Below, piece after piece: positions 28,959 through 35,484 of a stretch of 39,347 nucleotides of DNA. The stretch lies in IMG/VR virus record IMGVR_UViG_3300048929_000314, positions 1 through 39,347 of that record; one strand, given 5' to 3'. Made by a program: the position numbers and the translations under genes. This stretch comes from a virus. The notes beneath the pieces were generated by a model. That model made no database searches and was not told the origin of the DNA. It saw nothing but the letters and a program-made list of their open reading frames with translations. Position 1 is the first letter of the stretch; each line of letters begins with the position of its first letter.

Positions 28959-28982
28959 GGGTGGTCGGGAAACCGACCACCC
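28959..28982 (+). terminator. Hairpin with GAAA tetraloop after the endolysin gene
   Basis: GGGTGGTCGG (28959-28968), loop GAAA, CCGACCACCC (28973-28982): a perfect 10-bp stem capped by a stable GNRA loop. Tail is TTCGCC, not a T-tract. It could end or slow the endolysin transcript. Confidence 0.6.
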
Positions 28983-29007
28983 TTCGCCATGAATCGGGGG
29001 AGTGGGA

Positions 29008-29493
29008 ATGCCGGGAGAGCTCTACGCCGCGGCGCTGGTGGCGGTGGCCGCCATTCGAACCGCCGTCCCCGACTGGGGTTCCTGGCTCGGCGACACGATC
29101 TCCGCTCAGTCGATCCTGCAGCTCCTCGGCGGGGGCGTGCTCATCATCCTGTTCGCGACGAACCGCATCCTCACGCGCGGCCAGCACCTCGACCGGATCG
29201 CGGACCTGCAGAAGCACCACGCGGCAGAGATGGATGCCGCCGAGGAGCGCCGCAAGGGCGAGGTCGCCGCGGCAGAGGCTAAGTACACTCTCATGCTTTC
29301 CGAGAAGGACGCGCGCTACTCTGAGCAGAAGGAGCAGTTGACCTACTGGCAGAACACCGCCGCACGACACGACGCCCGGGCGAACAAGGCCACTGAGCAG
29401 CTCGTCGAGATGAACGAGGTTGCCAAGTTCGGTGTCCACGCCCTGCACTCGTTCGAGGAGGCGGCAGCCGCGGAGAGGGGAGAGTCGGCATGA
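29008..29493 (+). CDS. Membrane protein with coiled coil, holin candidate, 161 aa
   Basis: Start ATG 29008 has GGGGGAG 5 nt upstream (a GTG at 29002 overlaps that site). A weak N-terminal hydrophobic stretch (ELYAAALVAVAAIRTAVPDW), a clear membrane helix (SILQLLGGGVLIILFATNRI) near residue 40, then about 90 residues of charged heptad-like helix (DLQKHHAAEMDAAEERRKGE, YSEQKEQLTYWQNTAARHDA). One or two membrane spans plus a long coiled coil behind the endolysin fits a holin or another lysis protein. It overlaps the next gene by 4 nt. Confidence 0.65.
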   Translation: MPGELYAAALVAVAAIRTAVPDWGSWLGDTISAQSILQLLGGGVLIILFATNRILTRGQHLDRIADLQKHHAAEMDAAEERRKGEVAAAEAKYTLMLSEKDARYSEQKEQLTYWQNTAARHDARANKATEQLVEMNEVAKFGVHALHSFEEAAAAERGESA

Positions 29494-29717
29494 TGCTCGA
29501 CGGCGACCCGATCGACGAGGACACCGAAGTCCGCCACCAGCGCACAGCCGAGGCCAAGGTCGCTCTCGACAGCGCCGAGATCGCGACGATTCACACCGAC
29601 GAGGTCGTGGCAGAATCTATTGGCCTGGTCTCTCTATACCGGGCAGCGCGCCAGGAGAATCACCTCATGCAGAAGTGGCGCAGGATTCTGCAGGGCTACG
29701 GACAGGGGGCGGCGTGA
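29490..29717 (+). CDS. Small hypothetical protein in the lysis cassette, 75 aa
   Basis: ATGA overlap with the gene before. Soluble and helical: an acidic start (MMLDGDPIDEDTEVRHQRTA), then KVALDSAEIATIHTDEVVAE, then a basic end (LYRAARQENHLMQKWRRILQ). Similar short proteins with NHLxxxWRxxL near lysis genes are common in phages of Actinobacteria; no function is known. Ends on GTGA with the next gene, so all four genes here are coupled. Confidence 0.65.
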   Translation: MMLDGDPIDEDTEVRHQRTAEAKVALDSAEIATIHTDEVVAESIGLVSLYRAARQENHLMQKWRRILQGYGQGAA

Positions 29718-30046
29718 ACGCTGAACAGATCAACGCGCTGGCGACGCCGTTCGCTCTCGGGATGGGCGTCCCGTGGTTCCTATTCACCCTGATCTACGGG
29801 GTTCTCTCGCCGTGGTATAGGTCGCTGCTGGGCTGGGTGATGTTCCTGCTCGGCCTGTCCGTGACCGCCGTCTTCGCCAACATCGTCGCTCGCCGGATCT
29901 GGGGCGAGTTCGAGGGCTACCAGTGGTGGGCGCTCTCCATCTACGTCTTCGGTCTCTTGACGGCCGCGGCGTTCGTCGTCATCGTTGTCGTGGAGATCGC
30001 CCGTGGTGGCGTTCTGCAGATCATTCTCAAACGGAAGAAGAAGTGA
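29714..30046 (+). CDS. Integral membrane protein, 110 aa, holin-like
   Basis: GTG start in the GTGA overlap. Three hydrophobic helices: LATPFALGMGVPWFLFTLIY, LLGWVMFLLGLSVTAVFANI, and WWALSIYVFGLLTAAAFVVI, with a strongly basic end (LKRKKK), which is cytoplasmic by the positive-inside rule. Class I holins have this size and three spans. It competes with the neighbours as the true holin; several membrane proteins per lysis cassette are normal in actinophages. Confidence 0.6.
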   Translation: MNAEQINALATPFALGMGVPWFLFTLIYGVLSPWYRSLLGWVMFLLGLSVTAVFANIVARRIWGEFEGYQWWALSIYVFGLLTAAAFVVIVVVEIARGGVLQIILKRKKK

Positions 30047-30486
30047 TGCCCTCTCTCGCCCACAAGTACCTCGTCGCCGCCATGCAGGCGGCGTTCGTCG
30101 TGCTGACCGCGCTGCTCACCGTGCTCTCGAAGGGCACCCCCGACGCCACTGACATCTGGCAGCTCGTCGGCGTCGGCGTCGCGGCGATCCTGGCGGTCAC
30201 CCTGCCGCTGCTCGCGACCAAGCAGGCCGCGGTGCTCAAGGTCTTCGGTGCCGTGATCGGTGCGCTGATCGCCGCGGCCGCGCCCATCCTGATCCCGGGC
30301 GGCTGGAACGCGACGAACGTCATCGTGGTCGTGCTGGCTGGTCTGAATGCGTTCTTCGTCTCCGTCGGCGTGGACGTCCGTGTCGACGCCCTCACGAAGG
30401 CGATCGTCGATCCGAACGTGGACACGACCGTCGCCGTGCAGCTCGACCCGAAGGCGTCCAAGGCCGCGTACGCTCGAGCTGCCTGA
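30046..30486 (+). CDS. Integral membrane protein, 146 aa, holin-like, last gene of the rightward arm
   Basis: TGATG overlap with the gene before. Hydrophobic helices at about 8-25 (YLVAAMQAAFVVLTALLTVL), 38-57 (WQLVGVGVAAILAVTLPLLA), 62-83 (VLKVFGAVIGALIAAAAPIL) and 90-105 (VIVVVLAGLNAFFVSVGVDV), followed by a soluble 35-residue tail (DALTKAIVDPNVDTTVAVQL). Four-span proteins of this type in actinophages are often called holins. The strong bidirectional hairpin begins 13 nt after its stop. Confidence 0.6.
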   Translation: MPSLAHKYLVAAMQAAFVVLTALLTVLSKGTPDATDIWQLVGVGVAAILAVTLPLLATKQAAVLKVFGAVIGALIAAAAPILIPGGWNATNVIVVVLAGLNAFFVSVGVDVRVDALTKAIVDPNVDTTVAVQLDPKASKAAYARAA

Positions 30487-30498
30487 CGCACTACAGAC

Positions 30499-30536
30499 GA
30501 GAGCCCCTCACCCCCCGGCCGGGGTGAGGGGCTCTC
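30499..30536. terminator. Bidirectional terminator hairpin between the two arms
   Basis: GAGAGCCCCTCACCCC (30499-30514) pairs perfectly with GGGGTGAGGGGCTCTC (30521-30536), 16 bp, loop CCGGCC. It lies where the rightward and leftward arms converge, and the stop codon of the last leftward gene (30508-30510) is inside the stem. Neither side has a long T-tract. Confidence 0.8.
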
Positions 30537-30792
30537 CTGTTATGGCCCAGCGCTGCAGCGACTCGGGCGGCGCCTCGAACACGAGCAGGTTCGGGCGGCC
30601 GTCCCACTCGTCGCGGTGCGTGATGTGCCAGTGGTGGCAGTCTGGGCAGCGGTAGCCGAACATGTCGAACGACAGCTCGCCGGTCTGGTTGAGGTGGATG
30701 GCGAAGGACCGAGCTGCGATCCGGGTGCGCTCGATGGACGAGTGCCCTGCCTTGCCGCTGGCGCAGTGGTGCGCGCCCTGAGGTCCGGTCAT
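30508..30792 (-). CDS. Small zinc-ribbon-like protein, 94 aa
   Basis: Start ATG at 30792 (ATGA overlap with the tiny membrane gene). The sequence has HHCASGKAGHSSIERTRIAA and later FGYRCPDCHHWHITHRDEWD, a CxxC-x-x-x-H pattern that with the earlier Cys/His could hold one zinc ion. The YRCPxCxxWHxTH motif is widespread in small proteins of Actinobacteria and their phages; its role is unknown. It is the last gene of the leftward operon. Confidence 0.7.
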   Translation of the reverse strand: MTGPQGAHHCASGKAGHSSIERTRIAARSFAIHLNQTGELSFDMFGYRCPDCHHWHITHRDEWDGRPNLLVFEAPPESLQRWAITGEPLTPAGG

Positions 30793-30893
30793 CGGTGCCA
30801 CACCGCGCTCAGGAGAAGCCACCACAGAACACCCGAGATCGGCGCTGCGATCGCGACGATCACCCAGTCACGCCACCACGGGCGGCGGGTCAC
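30789..30893 (-). CDS. Tiny membrane protein, 34 aa
   Basis: GTG start at 30893 within the GTGA overlap with the gene before; stop TGA overlaps the next ATG (ATGA). Product starts MTRRPWWRDWVIVAIAAPIS and goes on GVLWWLLLSAVWHR: a basic Trp-rich start and one membrane helix. GGAGG lies just upstream. Exact overlaps on both sides support it as a gene; function unknown, possibly a membrane-acting small protein. Confidence 0.6.
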   Translation of the reverse strand: MTRRPWWRDWVIVAIAAPISGVLWWLLLSAVWHR

Positions 30894-31195
30894 GAGCCAT
30901 CCTCCGGATCGGTCGGTTGGTGCAGCACGACGATCGGCCCTCGAAGGTCGTCAAGCGGGCGCTCGAAGTCGCTGATGTAGCTCTCCGCAGACGGTTCGCC
31001 TTCGACCGACACGTATCGGTCGTCGCCCTGATCGCTGAGATAGGCGGTGCCCATGGTGTCGCCTTCGTCGATCCCGTACGCGACGCCGGCGATGCCCTGA
31101 GCGTCGAGGAACGCAACAGACGGCGTAATGCCCGCCTCGTTCAGGTCGTGCAGCAGCTGCTCCAACGCATCGGCATTTGCAACCGTGGTGATCAT
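30890..31195 (-). CDS. Hypothetical acidic protein, 101 aa
   Basis: Start ATG 31195 with CGGGAGCG upstream. The sequence alternates helix and strand (NADALEQLLHDLNEAGITPS, VAFLDAQGIAGVAYGID, YISDFERPLDDLRGPIVVLH) and is strongly acidic. The strand-helix plan is that of a small alpha/beta fold, but no family is recognised. Ends on GTGA with the tiny membrane gene. Confidence 0.65.
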   Translation of the reverse strand: MITTVANADALEQLLHDLNEAGITPSVAFLDAQGIAGVAYGIDEGDTMGTAYLSDQGDDRYVSVEGEPSAESYISDFERPLDDLRGPIVVLHQPTDPEDGS

Positions 31196-31227
31196 CGTTC
31201 GCTCCCGTTCACTTGGATGGTGCTCAT
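31192..31227 (-). CDS. Possible 11-codon mini-ORF bridging two genes
   Basis: ATG at 31227 overlaps the stop of the SLOG gene, and its own stop overlaps the ATG at 31195 (both ATGA). Product MSTIQVNGSER. Its GGGAGCG is also the ribosome site of the next gene. It could keep ribosomes moving across the gap; it may equally be chance. Confidence 0.2.
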   Translation of the reverse strand: MSTIQVNGSER

Positions 31228-31616
31228 ATCGTGATCCTCACTGTCGGAATGCCGGCGGCCTCTGCCTTCTCCGCGCAGTCCGTCGCGCCCCGGCTGTTCT
31301 GGTAGATGAAGGCGTAGCAGATGTCCGCCCCCAGGGTGACCATCTCGCTGTTGCGCAGCTTGCCCGCGTGCGGGTTGTAGATGCCGTTCTTCCGCCAGTT
31401 CGGGAGGTGTACCTCGGCGGTGATGTTGGGAGCCTGCGCCTCAACCCAGTCCCCAGCTTCGCGATCCACGCCCTGCGCACCACCGTGCACGACGACTATC
31501 GCTTGCTCGTCGTGCGTCGACCAGCCGTAGCGGACGCGCTCGCCGTAGAGGATCGAGTGCACGAGCATGGGCATCGGCCACTCGCGCGAGCCAGTGATGA
31601 GTATGCGACGGGTCAT
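31224..31616 (-). CDS. SLOG-domain protein (DUF2493-like), 130 aa
   Basis: Rossmann-type start RRILITGSREWPMPMLV, then AIVVVHGGAQGVDREAGDWV, then VHLPNWRKNGIYNPHAGKLR, NSEMVTLGADICYAFIYQNS, and RGATDCAEKAEAAGIPTVRI. This is the full signature of the YspA/DUF2493 branch of the SLOG (SMF/DprA/LOG) superfamily, which binds nucleotides or related small molecules; GSRE and GGAxGVD are the binding loops. Enzymes and sensors of nucleotide signals in defence systems use related folds. It begins on the TGATG overlap with the 2H phosphoesterase gene, so the two are made together. Confidence 0.85.
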   Translation of the reverse strand: MTRRILITGSREWPMPMLVHSILYGERVRYGWSTHDEQAIVVVHGGAQGVDREAGDWVEAQAPNITAEVHLPNWRKNGIYNPHAGKLRNSEMVTLGADICYAFIYQNSRGATDCAEKAEAAGIPTVRITI

Positions 31617-32203
31617 CAGTCGAACTCCTTGCCGTAGTCGACGCCGACGACCGCGAGCCTGGTTCTACTGAGCGAGAAGTCCAGCTCCGCCATCGCGTCC
31701 GCCGCCATATCCTCGCGCACGTAGGCGAGCGTGATGTGTGGCCGGTACGTGGCGAACGAGTCGATGTGCGGCAGCACGCTGAGCGCCGCGTTGAGCTCGA
31801 GCATCTCGTCTCCGAGCTCGGCCACGATGCAGGCGTAGGGCAGGTCGGGGTTGTGCGAGCCGAAGTTGGTCACGCCCTGAATCGTCACGATGATCCCGGT
31901 GGGGTCGCCGATCAGCTCATCCACGATCTCGCGCATCTCGTACGCCGGGGTAAGCAGCCCGTACTTCGCGGTCACGTGGGGGTGGTTGCCGACCGGGCCC
32001 TTCACCCACCACTCGCGCGCACCCTCCGGGGCGTAGACGTAGTCGCGGTCGATGAAGCTACGGCCCGTGGCGTACCCGTCGGCGAGGATGCCCTTCACGT
32101 CGATCGTGCGGAACTCGAGGCCGACGTAGCCGAGCTTGCGGGTGTCGATTCCGAGCTGCTCGAAGATGGCCTCGCGGCCGACGAACTGGTTGCGGTCAGG
32201 CAT
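31616..32203 (-). CDS. 2H phosphoesterase (2'-5' RNA ligase-like), 195 aa
   Basis: Two HxT motifs are present: NHPHVTAKYGLL (H76, T78) and YRPHITLAYV (H156, T158), 80 residues apart, as in the 2H phosphoesterase superfamily (LigT, CPDases, AKAP7, Acb1). These enzymes open 2',3'-cyclic phosphates or cut 2'-5' or 3'-5' linkages of small nucleotides. Between the motifs lies a mostly beta segment (GIIVTIQGVTNFGSHNPDL, YACIVAELGDEM). Start ATG 32203 has AAGGAG at 7-8 nt. Substrate is not visible from sequence; RNA repair or clearing of cyclic nucleotide signals are the main options. Confidence 0.85.
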   Translation of the reverse strand: MPDRNQFVGREAIFEQLGIDTRKLGYVGLEFRTIDVKGILADGYATGRSFIDRDYVYAPEGAREWWVKGPVGNHPHVTAKYGLLTPAYEMREIVDELIGDPTGIIVTIQGVTNFGSHNPDLPYACIVAELGDEMLELNAALSVLPHIDSFATYRPHITLAYVREDMAADAMAELDFSLSRTRLAVVGVDYGKEFD

Positions 32204-32531
32204 GAAATTGCTCCTTGCTCTCAGAGGGCACAGAATCGCCTGTGCCGCGCGTGACCCTCACTTGGCTAGGGTCATGTGACCCCGCCTCTACGGCGGGCAG
32301 GACGGTGGCAGCGAGGCGCTGCGCGACGGCAAGCCGTTCTTCAGGGGTAGCCAGCGTGGCAACGATCGCCACTCCGAACGCCAGAAACCCCTGGCGCAAC
32401 TGCTCCATGGCCTTCACCATGGCGTTCGCGATGATCGGGAAAGCCGCCAGCGCGACGATCTCCTCGTTCCACATCGCCTCCCGACGGGCCTTGCGGATGG
32501 CGCGTCCAGCGCGCCGCTTCTCAGGAAGCAT
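32196..32531 (-). CDS. Hypothetical protein with central hydrophobic helix, 111 aa
   Basis: ATG 32531 is chosen because GGAGG lies 6 nt before it; an ATG at 32543 (MEDRM) has no ribosome site. A very basic start (MLPEKRRAGRAIRKARREAM), a hydrophobic middle (EIVALAAFPIIANAMVKAME, GFLAFGVAIVATLATPEERL) and a polar tail. The middle could be two amphipathic or membrane helices. No family recognised. Overlaps the genes on both sides (11 and 8 nt). Confidence 0.6.
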   Translation of the reverse strand: MLPEKRRAGRAIRKARREAMWNEEIVALAAFPIIANAMVKAMEQLRQGFLAFGVAIVATLATPEERLAVAQRLAATVLPAVEAGSHDPSQVRVTRGTGDSVPSESKEQFHA

Positions 32532-32832
32532 TCGGTCCTCCATTCAGTTCGAGATTCTCCGGGTCCGACGTCGTCGACACCGGCAGTGCAGTGAAGGTCG
32601 ACGGCGGCTGCACCCAGTCGCCCTCGCCCAGCTCGATCGCCAGCTCCGCGTTGCGGCGCATCACGTCACCCAGGTAGGCGTGACCGAGCGGAGTGATGTG
32701 CCACTTCGTCGGCCGCGGCGGGTCGTTCTTCTTCTCGCCCTTCACCCACGAGACGGGGTAGGCGAAGTCCTTGCTGATGTGCGCCAGCTCGGCAACCGAC
32801 GGAACGTACTCCGGCAGGCGGTCGTCGGTCAT
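32521..32832 (-). CDS. Hypothetical winged-helix-like protein, 103 aa
   Basis: Start ATG 32832 on the ATGA overlap. Contains PSVAELAHISKDFAYPVSWV, KGEKKNDPPRPTKWHITPLG, HAYLGDVMRRNAELAIELG. The plan (helix, strand pair, WHITPLGHAYL) resembles small winged-helix or transcription-regulator-like proteins with the ITxxG turn, but the match is loose. No name given. Probably cytoplasmic. Confidence 0.6.
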   Translation of the reverse strand: MTDDRLPEYVPSVAELAHISKDFAYPVSWVKGEKKNDPPRPTKWHITPLGHAYLGDVMRRNAELAIELGEGDWVQPPSTFTALPVSTTSDPENLELNGGPNAS

Positions 32833-33017
32833 GTCACGTGGACCTCGAAGGTGGGTCGGAGCGACCGACCGTTCATCTCCCAGAACCAATGGTCGAACGA
32901 CCTGACGATCCACTCGCCCTCGAGTGCCAACCAGACGTAGACGAGGTCATCGTCGTACCCCAGGACGATGCCGGTGATCTGCTTCACGCCGTCGCGCGCG
33001 TCACCCTGCAGGCTCAC
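32829..33017 (-). CDS. Small hypothetical beta-rich protein, 62 aa
   Basis: GTG start in the GTGA overlap with the J-domain gene. Product: GVKQITGIVLGYDDDLVYVW, LALEGEWIVRSFDHWFWEMN, then SLRPTFEVHVT. A five-strand barrel-like pattern (KOW/SH3-like small barrel) is possible. Not recognised. Coupled on both sides. Confidence 0.6.
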   Translation of the reverse strand: MSLQGDARDGVKQITGIVLGYDDDLVYVWLALEGEWIVRSFDHWFWEMNGRSLRPTFEVHVT

Positions 33018-33661
33018 AGCAGGCCCTGGTCTCGCAGCATCGCCTCGGCGAGCGAGAGTCGCTGGAAGACGTCCTGATCGCCGCCCAGGTCCGGGTGCGT
33101 CGCACGCTTCGCCAGACGCATGCTCCGCACGTTCGACTCTCGCTGGCCGCGGATGATCGGAATTTCGGAGAGCTCGGCCACGAACGCCATCGCCTCCGTC
33201 ACATCGCGGAACGCGGCCGGTGCTGCGAACGCCTCGAGCGCCAGGAACCCGCGGTACTGCTCACCGCGCTTCGTGACGCCGTAGCGGTCAACCTTGCGCA
33301 GCGCCTCGAGGGCGAGCGCGACCGCGCGGAAGTTGTCCTGCCAGGTGGTGAACGTATCGCAGGGGTACGAGAGGTGGCCGAACTTCGAGTCGATCGAGAA
33401 GATCACGCCGGGGTGCCCGGTCTGGGCGTCAGCTCGTGGTCGCCCGTCGAGGCGCCAGCCACCGGTGGGCAGATCGAGCAGCAGCTCGGCCGACTCTCGC
33501 TGCTCGCGCGTCGTGGTCAGCTCGTCGATCTCGCGGCGCAGCATCTTCACGGTGCTGGACAGCGGAGCCTTGAACTGTGACGGCCGCCGCCGCTGCGTGA
33601 ACTCACCGGGCCAATCCCGGATCGACCCACCCTTCAGGTCGTCAGGCCACTGGATAGCCAT
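33014..33661 (-). CDS. J-domain-containing protein, 215 aa
   Basis: The last 35 residues, RLAKRATHPDLGGDQDVFQR then LSLAEAML, carry the HPD tripeptide and following helix of J-domains, which stimulate Hsp70 (DnaK) ATPase. The preceding helix (EIPIIRGQRESNVRSM) gives the first half of the J hairpin. The rest (GVIFSIDSKFGHLSYPCDTF, TTWQDNFRAVALALEALRKV) is a separate domain common in actinophage J-proteins. ATG 33661 has GAGGAG 5 nt upstream and is better than GTG 33667. It probably directs host DnaK to a phage complex, for example at replication. Confidence 0.75.
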   Translation of the reverse strand: MAIQWPDDLKGGSIRDWPGEFTQRRRPSQFKAPLSSTVKMLRREIDELTTTREQRESAELLLDLPTGGWRLDGRPRADAQTGHPGVIFSIDSKFGHLSYPCDTFTTWQDNFRAVALALEALRKVDRYGVTKRGEQYRGFLALEAFAAPAAFRDVTEAMAFVAELSEIPIIRGQRESNVRSMRLAKRATHPDLGGDQDVFQRLSLAEAMLRDQGLL

Positions 33662-33663
33662 CG

Positions 33664-33984
33664 TCACTCCTCACTCGCGCCGGAGTCACCGGCATGTCCA
33701 TCGGGCCCCTCGGTCGGGGGCTTCACTCCCATGCGCCGAGCGGCGCGCTTGACGGCACGATCTTCCGCAGCCGTGGCCTTCCGCATCTTCGCTGCGTTGA
33801 CACGCTGGCGGCGACGCAGCCAGCGATCCACCGACGCCGGGCGGACCTCGAAGCGGTACATCGTGTCGTAGCTCGAGGCGTCGACCGAGATGGTCACGTA
33901 GGTGCCGCGCAGCAGCGCGAGCATGAGCGCCCAGCGCAGCACCCACGGCACCTTTCCGAGCCGCATCGTGGACTTCGACGGCAT
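33664..33984 (-). CDS. Hypothetical basic protein, 106 aa
   Basis: Starts MPSKSTMRLGKVPWVLRWAL with a short hydrophobic segment (WVLRWALMLALLRGTYVTIS), then a strand pair (SVDASSYDTMYRFEVRPASV), then a long arginine-rich helix (DRWLRRRQRVNAAKMRKATA). Could be membrane-anchored or nucleic-acid-binding. TGATG overlap with the gene before (a GTG one codon upstream is an alternative start). No family recognised. Confidence 0.6.
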   Translation of the reverse strand: MPSKSTMRLGKVPWVLRWALMLALLRGTYVTISVDASSYDTMYRFEVRPASVDRWLRRRQRVNAAKMRKATAAEDRAVKRAARRMGVKPPTEGPDGHAGDSGASEE

Positions 33985-34175
33985 CACTTCACCGCCTTCA
34001 CGCAGATCGCGTCGCCGGAGCCGTACTCCTGGACGGCGACACCGCCGACGCTGTGGCAGTGGTCGATCTTCGTGTCCTGCTGGCCTGCCCAGAAGATGTA
34101 GATCCCGAGCAGGATGAGCAGCGCCAGGACCACCGTCACGGCGACCGCAAGGATCACCTTCGCTACGCGGTCCAT
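33984..34175 (-). CDS. Small membrane-anchored protein, 63 aa
   Basis: One clear membrane helix at residues 7-29 (VILAVAVTVVLALLILLGIY), then a 33-residue polar domain with two cysteines (DHCHSVGGVAVQEYGSGDAI, then CVKAVK), probably outside the membrane and disulfide-linked. Starts on the TGATG overlap with the Spo11-like gene. Could be a superinfection-exclusion-type or stress protein; this is only a guess from topology. Confidence 0.65.
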   Translation of the reverse strand: MDRVAKVILAVAVTVVLALLILLGIYIFWAGQQDTKIDHCHSVGGVAVQEYGSGDAICVKAVK

Positions 34176-35104
34176 CAGATCAGCCCCCGTTCGCGCAGCA
34201 GCGCCTCGGCTTCGGTCCAGTTGGCGGAGAGGTTGACGTACACCTGCTTGCCCTCCTTCTCCTCGGCCTTCGTGGCATTGAACTTCTCGACGTCGATCTC
34301 CGAACGGATCTCGTCCTGGATGATCTTGACGAGCTGGTCAGGCGAGATCGCGTCCAGCTCCCACGACGACGTCCCGTACTTCGCGACGTACTTGTCCGAC
34401 CGCGAGTCGGTCAGCTTCGCCGGGTTTGGCGGCGGGTTGAGCACGCGGATCTGCGGCATGTTCAGCGCCAGGCGCCGCACCTCGACCTCCTCGCCAGCGA
34501 ACAACGAGAGCCGCTCCTGGATGTCGCGCGTCATGTCGATGCCCGACGGGTCGTGGTCGCCGAGGTGGAGGATCAGCGGCTCCTGCCCCTCCTCGATCGC
34601 CTCGCGCTGGCGCTCGCCGGCACGCCACATCTCGGACTGACTGACGTAGCCCTTGCACGCGAAGTAGCCAACACGGAAGCTCTGCGCTGCGCGCTGAGCG
34701 ACCTCCTCGAGCGCCTGCTTCTCGACCCACACCTCGACGCGACGGTCCTGGTCGCGCCAGAGGTCCAGGTTGTGGCCGTACTGCAGGTACGAGATCCGCG
34801 AGGCCAGGTCAGCGGGCTCGCTGCCGAGCCAATCGGTGGCGTGCGACTCACGACCGCGGTCCTCGATGTGATCCCAGTCGATCATCCCGACCATGCGCGC
34901 GTCGTTGATGATCGAGCCCAGGCGCTTGTAGCTGCGCTCGCTGTTCGGGAATGCATCTCGCGAGATGAACTGGTAGTAGAGCTGACGCAGGGTGAGGTTG
35001 TACCCCTGGTTCTTGTACTGCGTGGCGATCTGATCCGCGAGCGCGATGATCGCGAGCGAATCGGGGCGGAAGTTGATGTCTTCCTTGTATGCGGTGTACG
35101 GCAT
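34175..35104 (-). CDS. Spo11/topoisomerase VI A-like protein (TOPRIM plus 5Y-CAP), Mini-A type, 309 aa
   Basis: Type IIB topoisomerase A subunits and Spo11 cut both DNA strands with a Tyr in a winged-helix (5Y-CAP) domain and a Mg-binding TOPRIM domain. Here residues 38-46 read TLRQLYYQF, like the TLRExYY catalytic segment (Y44 the likely nucleophile). The TOPRIM part has VWVEKQAL (E128) and LHLGDHDPSGIDM (D183, D185), close to topo VI A. No B subunit or ATPase is in the window, as in the Mini-A proteins known from mobile elements. ATG 35104 is preceded by GGGGGAG; a parS-like site lies 18 nt upstream. Activity is not proven by sequence. Confidence 0.75.
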   Translation of the reverse strand: MPYTAYKEDINFRPDSLAIIALADQIATQYKNQGYNLTLRQLYYQFISRDAFPNSERSYKRLGSIINDARMVGMIDWDHIEDRGRESHATDWLGSEPADLASRISYLQYGHNLDLWRDQDRRVEVWVEKQALEEVAQRAAQSFRVGYFACKGYVSQSEMWRAGERQREAIEEGQEPLILHLGDHDPSGIDMTRDIQERLSLFAGEEVEVRRLALNMPQIRVLNPPPNPAKLTDSRSDKYVAKYGTSSWELDAISPDQLVKIIQDEIRSEIDVEKFNATKAEEKEGKQVYVNLSANWTEAEALLRERGLI

Positions 35105-35122
35105 TGCTCCCCCTTCCAGGGA

Positions 35123-35138
35123 TGTTTCACGTGAAACG
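35123..35138. promoter_or_regulatory. parS-like site (host ParB box)
   Basis: TGTTTCACGTGAAACG differs from the bacterial chromosomal parS consensus TGTTTCACGTGAAACA only at the last base; the inner 14 bp form a perfect palindrome. It fills the 35-nt gap between the HNH gene and the Spo11-like gene, just before the latter's ribosome site. No ParA or ParB gene is in the window. Confidence 0.7.
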
Positions 35139-35139
35139 A

Positions 35140-35484
35140 CTACAGCTCGCCAATGCGGCAGAGCTTGAGGATGGTGCGCTTGGGCACCTTGGCTTGGAGC
35201 AGCGCCTGCACGGCATTGCCCGATCTGCGATTGCACGGCCCACAGCAGGGCCGGATGTTGCCCCGTGCGTAGGTGCCACCGAGTACGCCGGGGATGATCC
35301 GGTCGGCCTCGAGCGTGGAGTACAGCAGCACCTTCGCACACGAGAAGCACAGGCACGAGACGCCGTCGCCGAACCACGAGAGCATCCAGCACTTCCGGCT
35401 GCGGCGGTCGGCGGCCGAGCCACGAGAGTTCGTGTTCGTTGTGCCGCGCCGCGTCTTCCCGTCGGCCGATCGCCTTCCGCTCAC
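35140..35484 (-). CDS. HNH endonuclease, 114 aa
   Basis: GTG start in the GTGA overlap with the nuclease gene. Zinc pairs CLCFSC and CCGPC flank the core LEADRIIPGVLGGTYARG followed by NIRPCCGPCNRRSG, the D-R/H-I-x-P...N-I-x-x-x-C-x-x-C-N pattern of HNH nucleases. The first 30 residues are basic and flexible. Phage HNH proteins help terminase packaging or act as nicking or homing enzymes; here the neighbours suggest recombination or replication. Short but complete. Confidence 0.8.
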   Translation of the reverse strand: MSGRRSADGKTRRGTTNTNSRGSAADRRSRKCWMLSWFGDGVSCLCFSCAKVLLYSTLEADRIIPGVLGGTYARGNIRPCCGPCNRRSGNAVQALLQAKVPKRTILKLCRIGEL

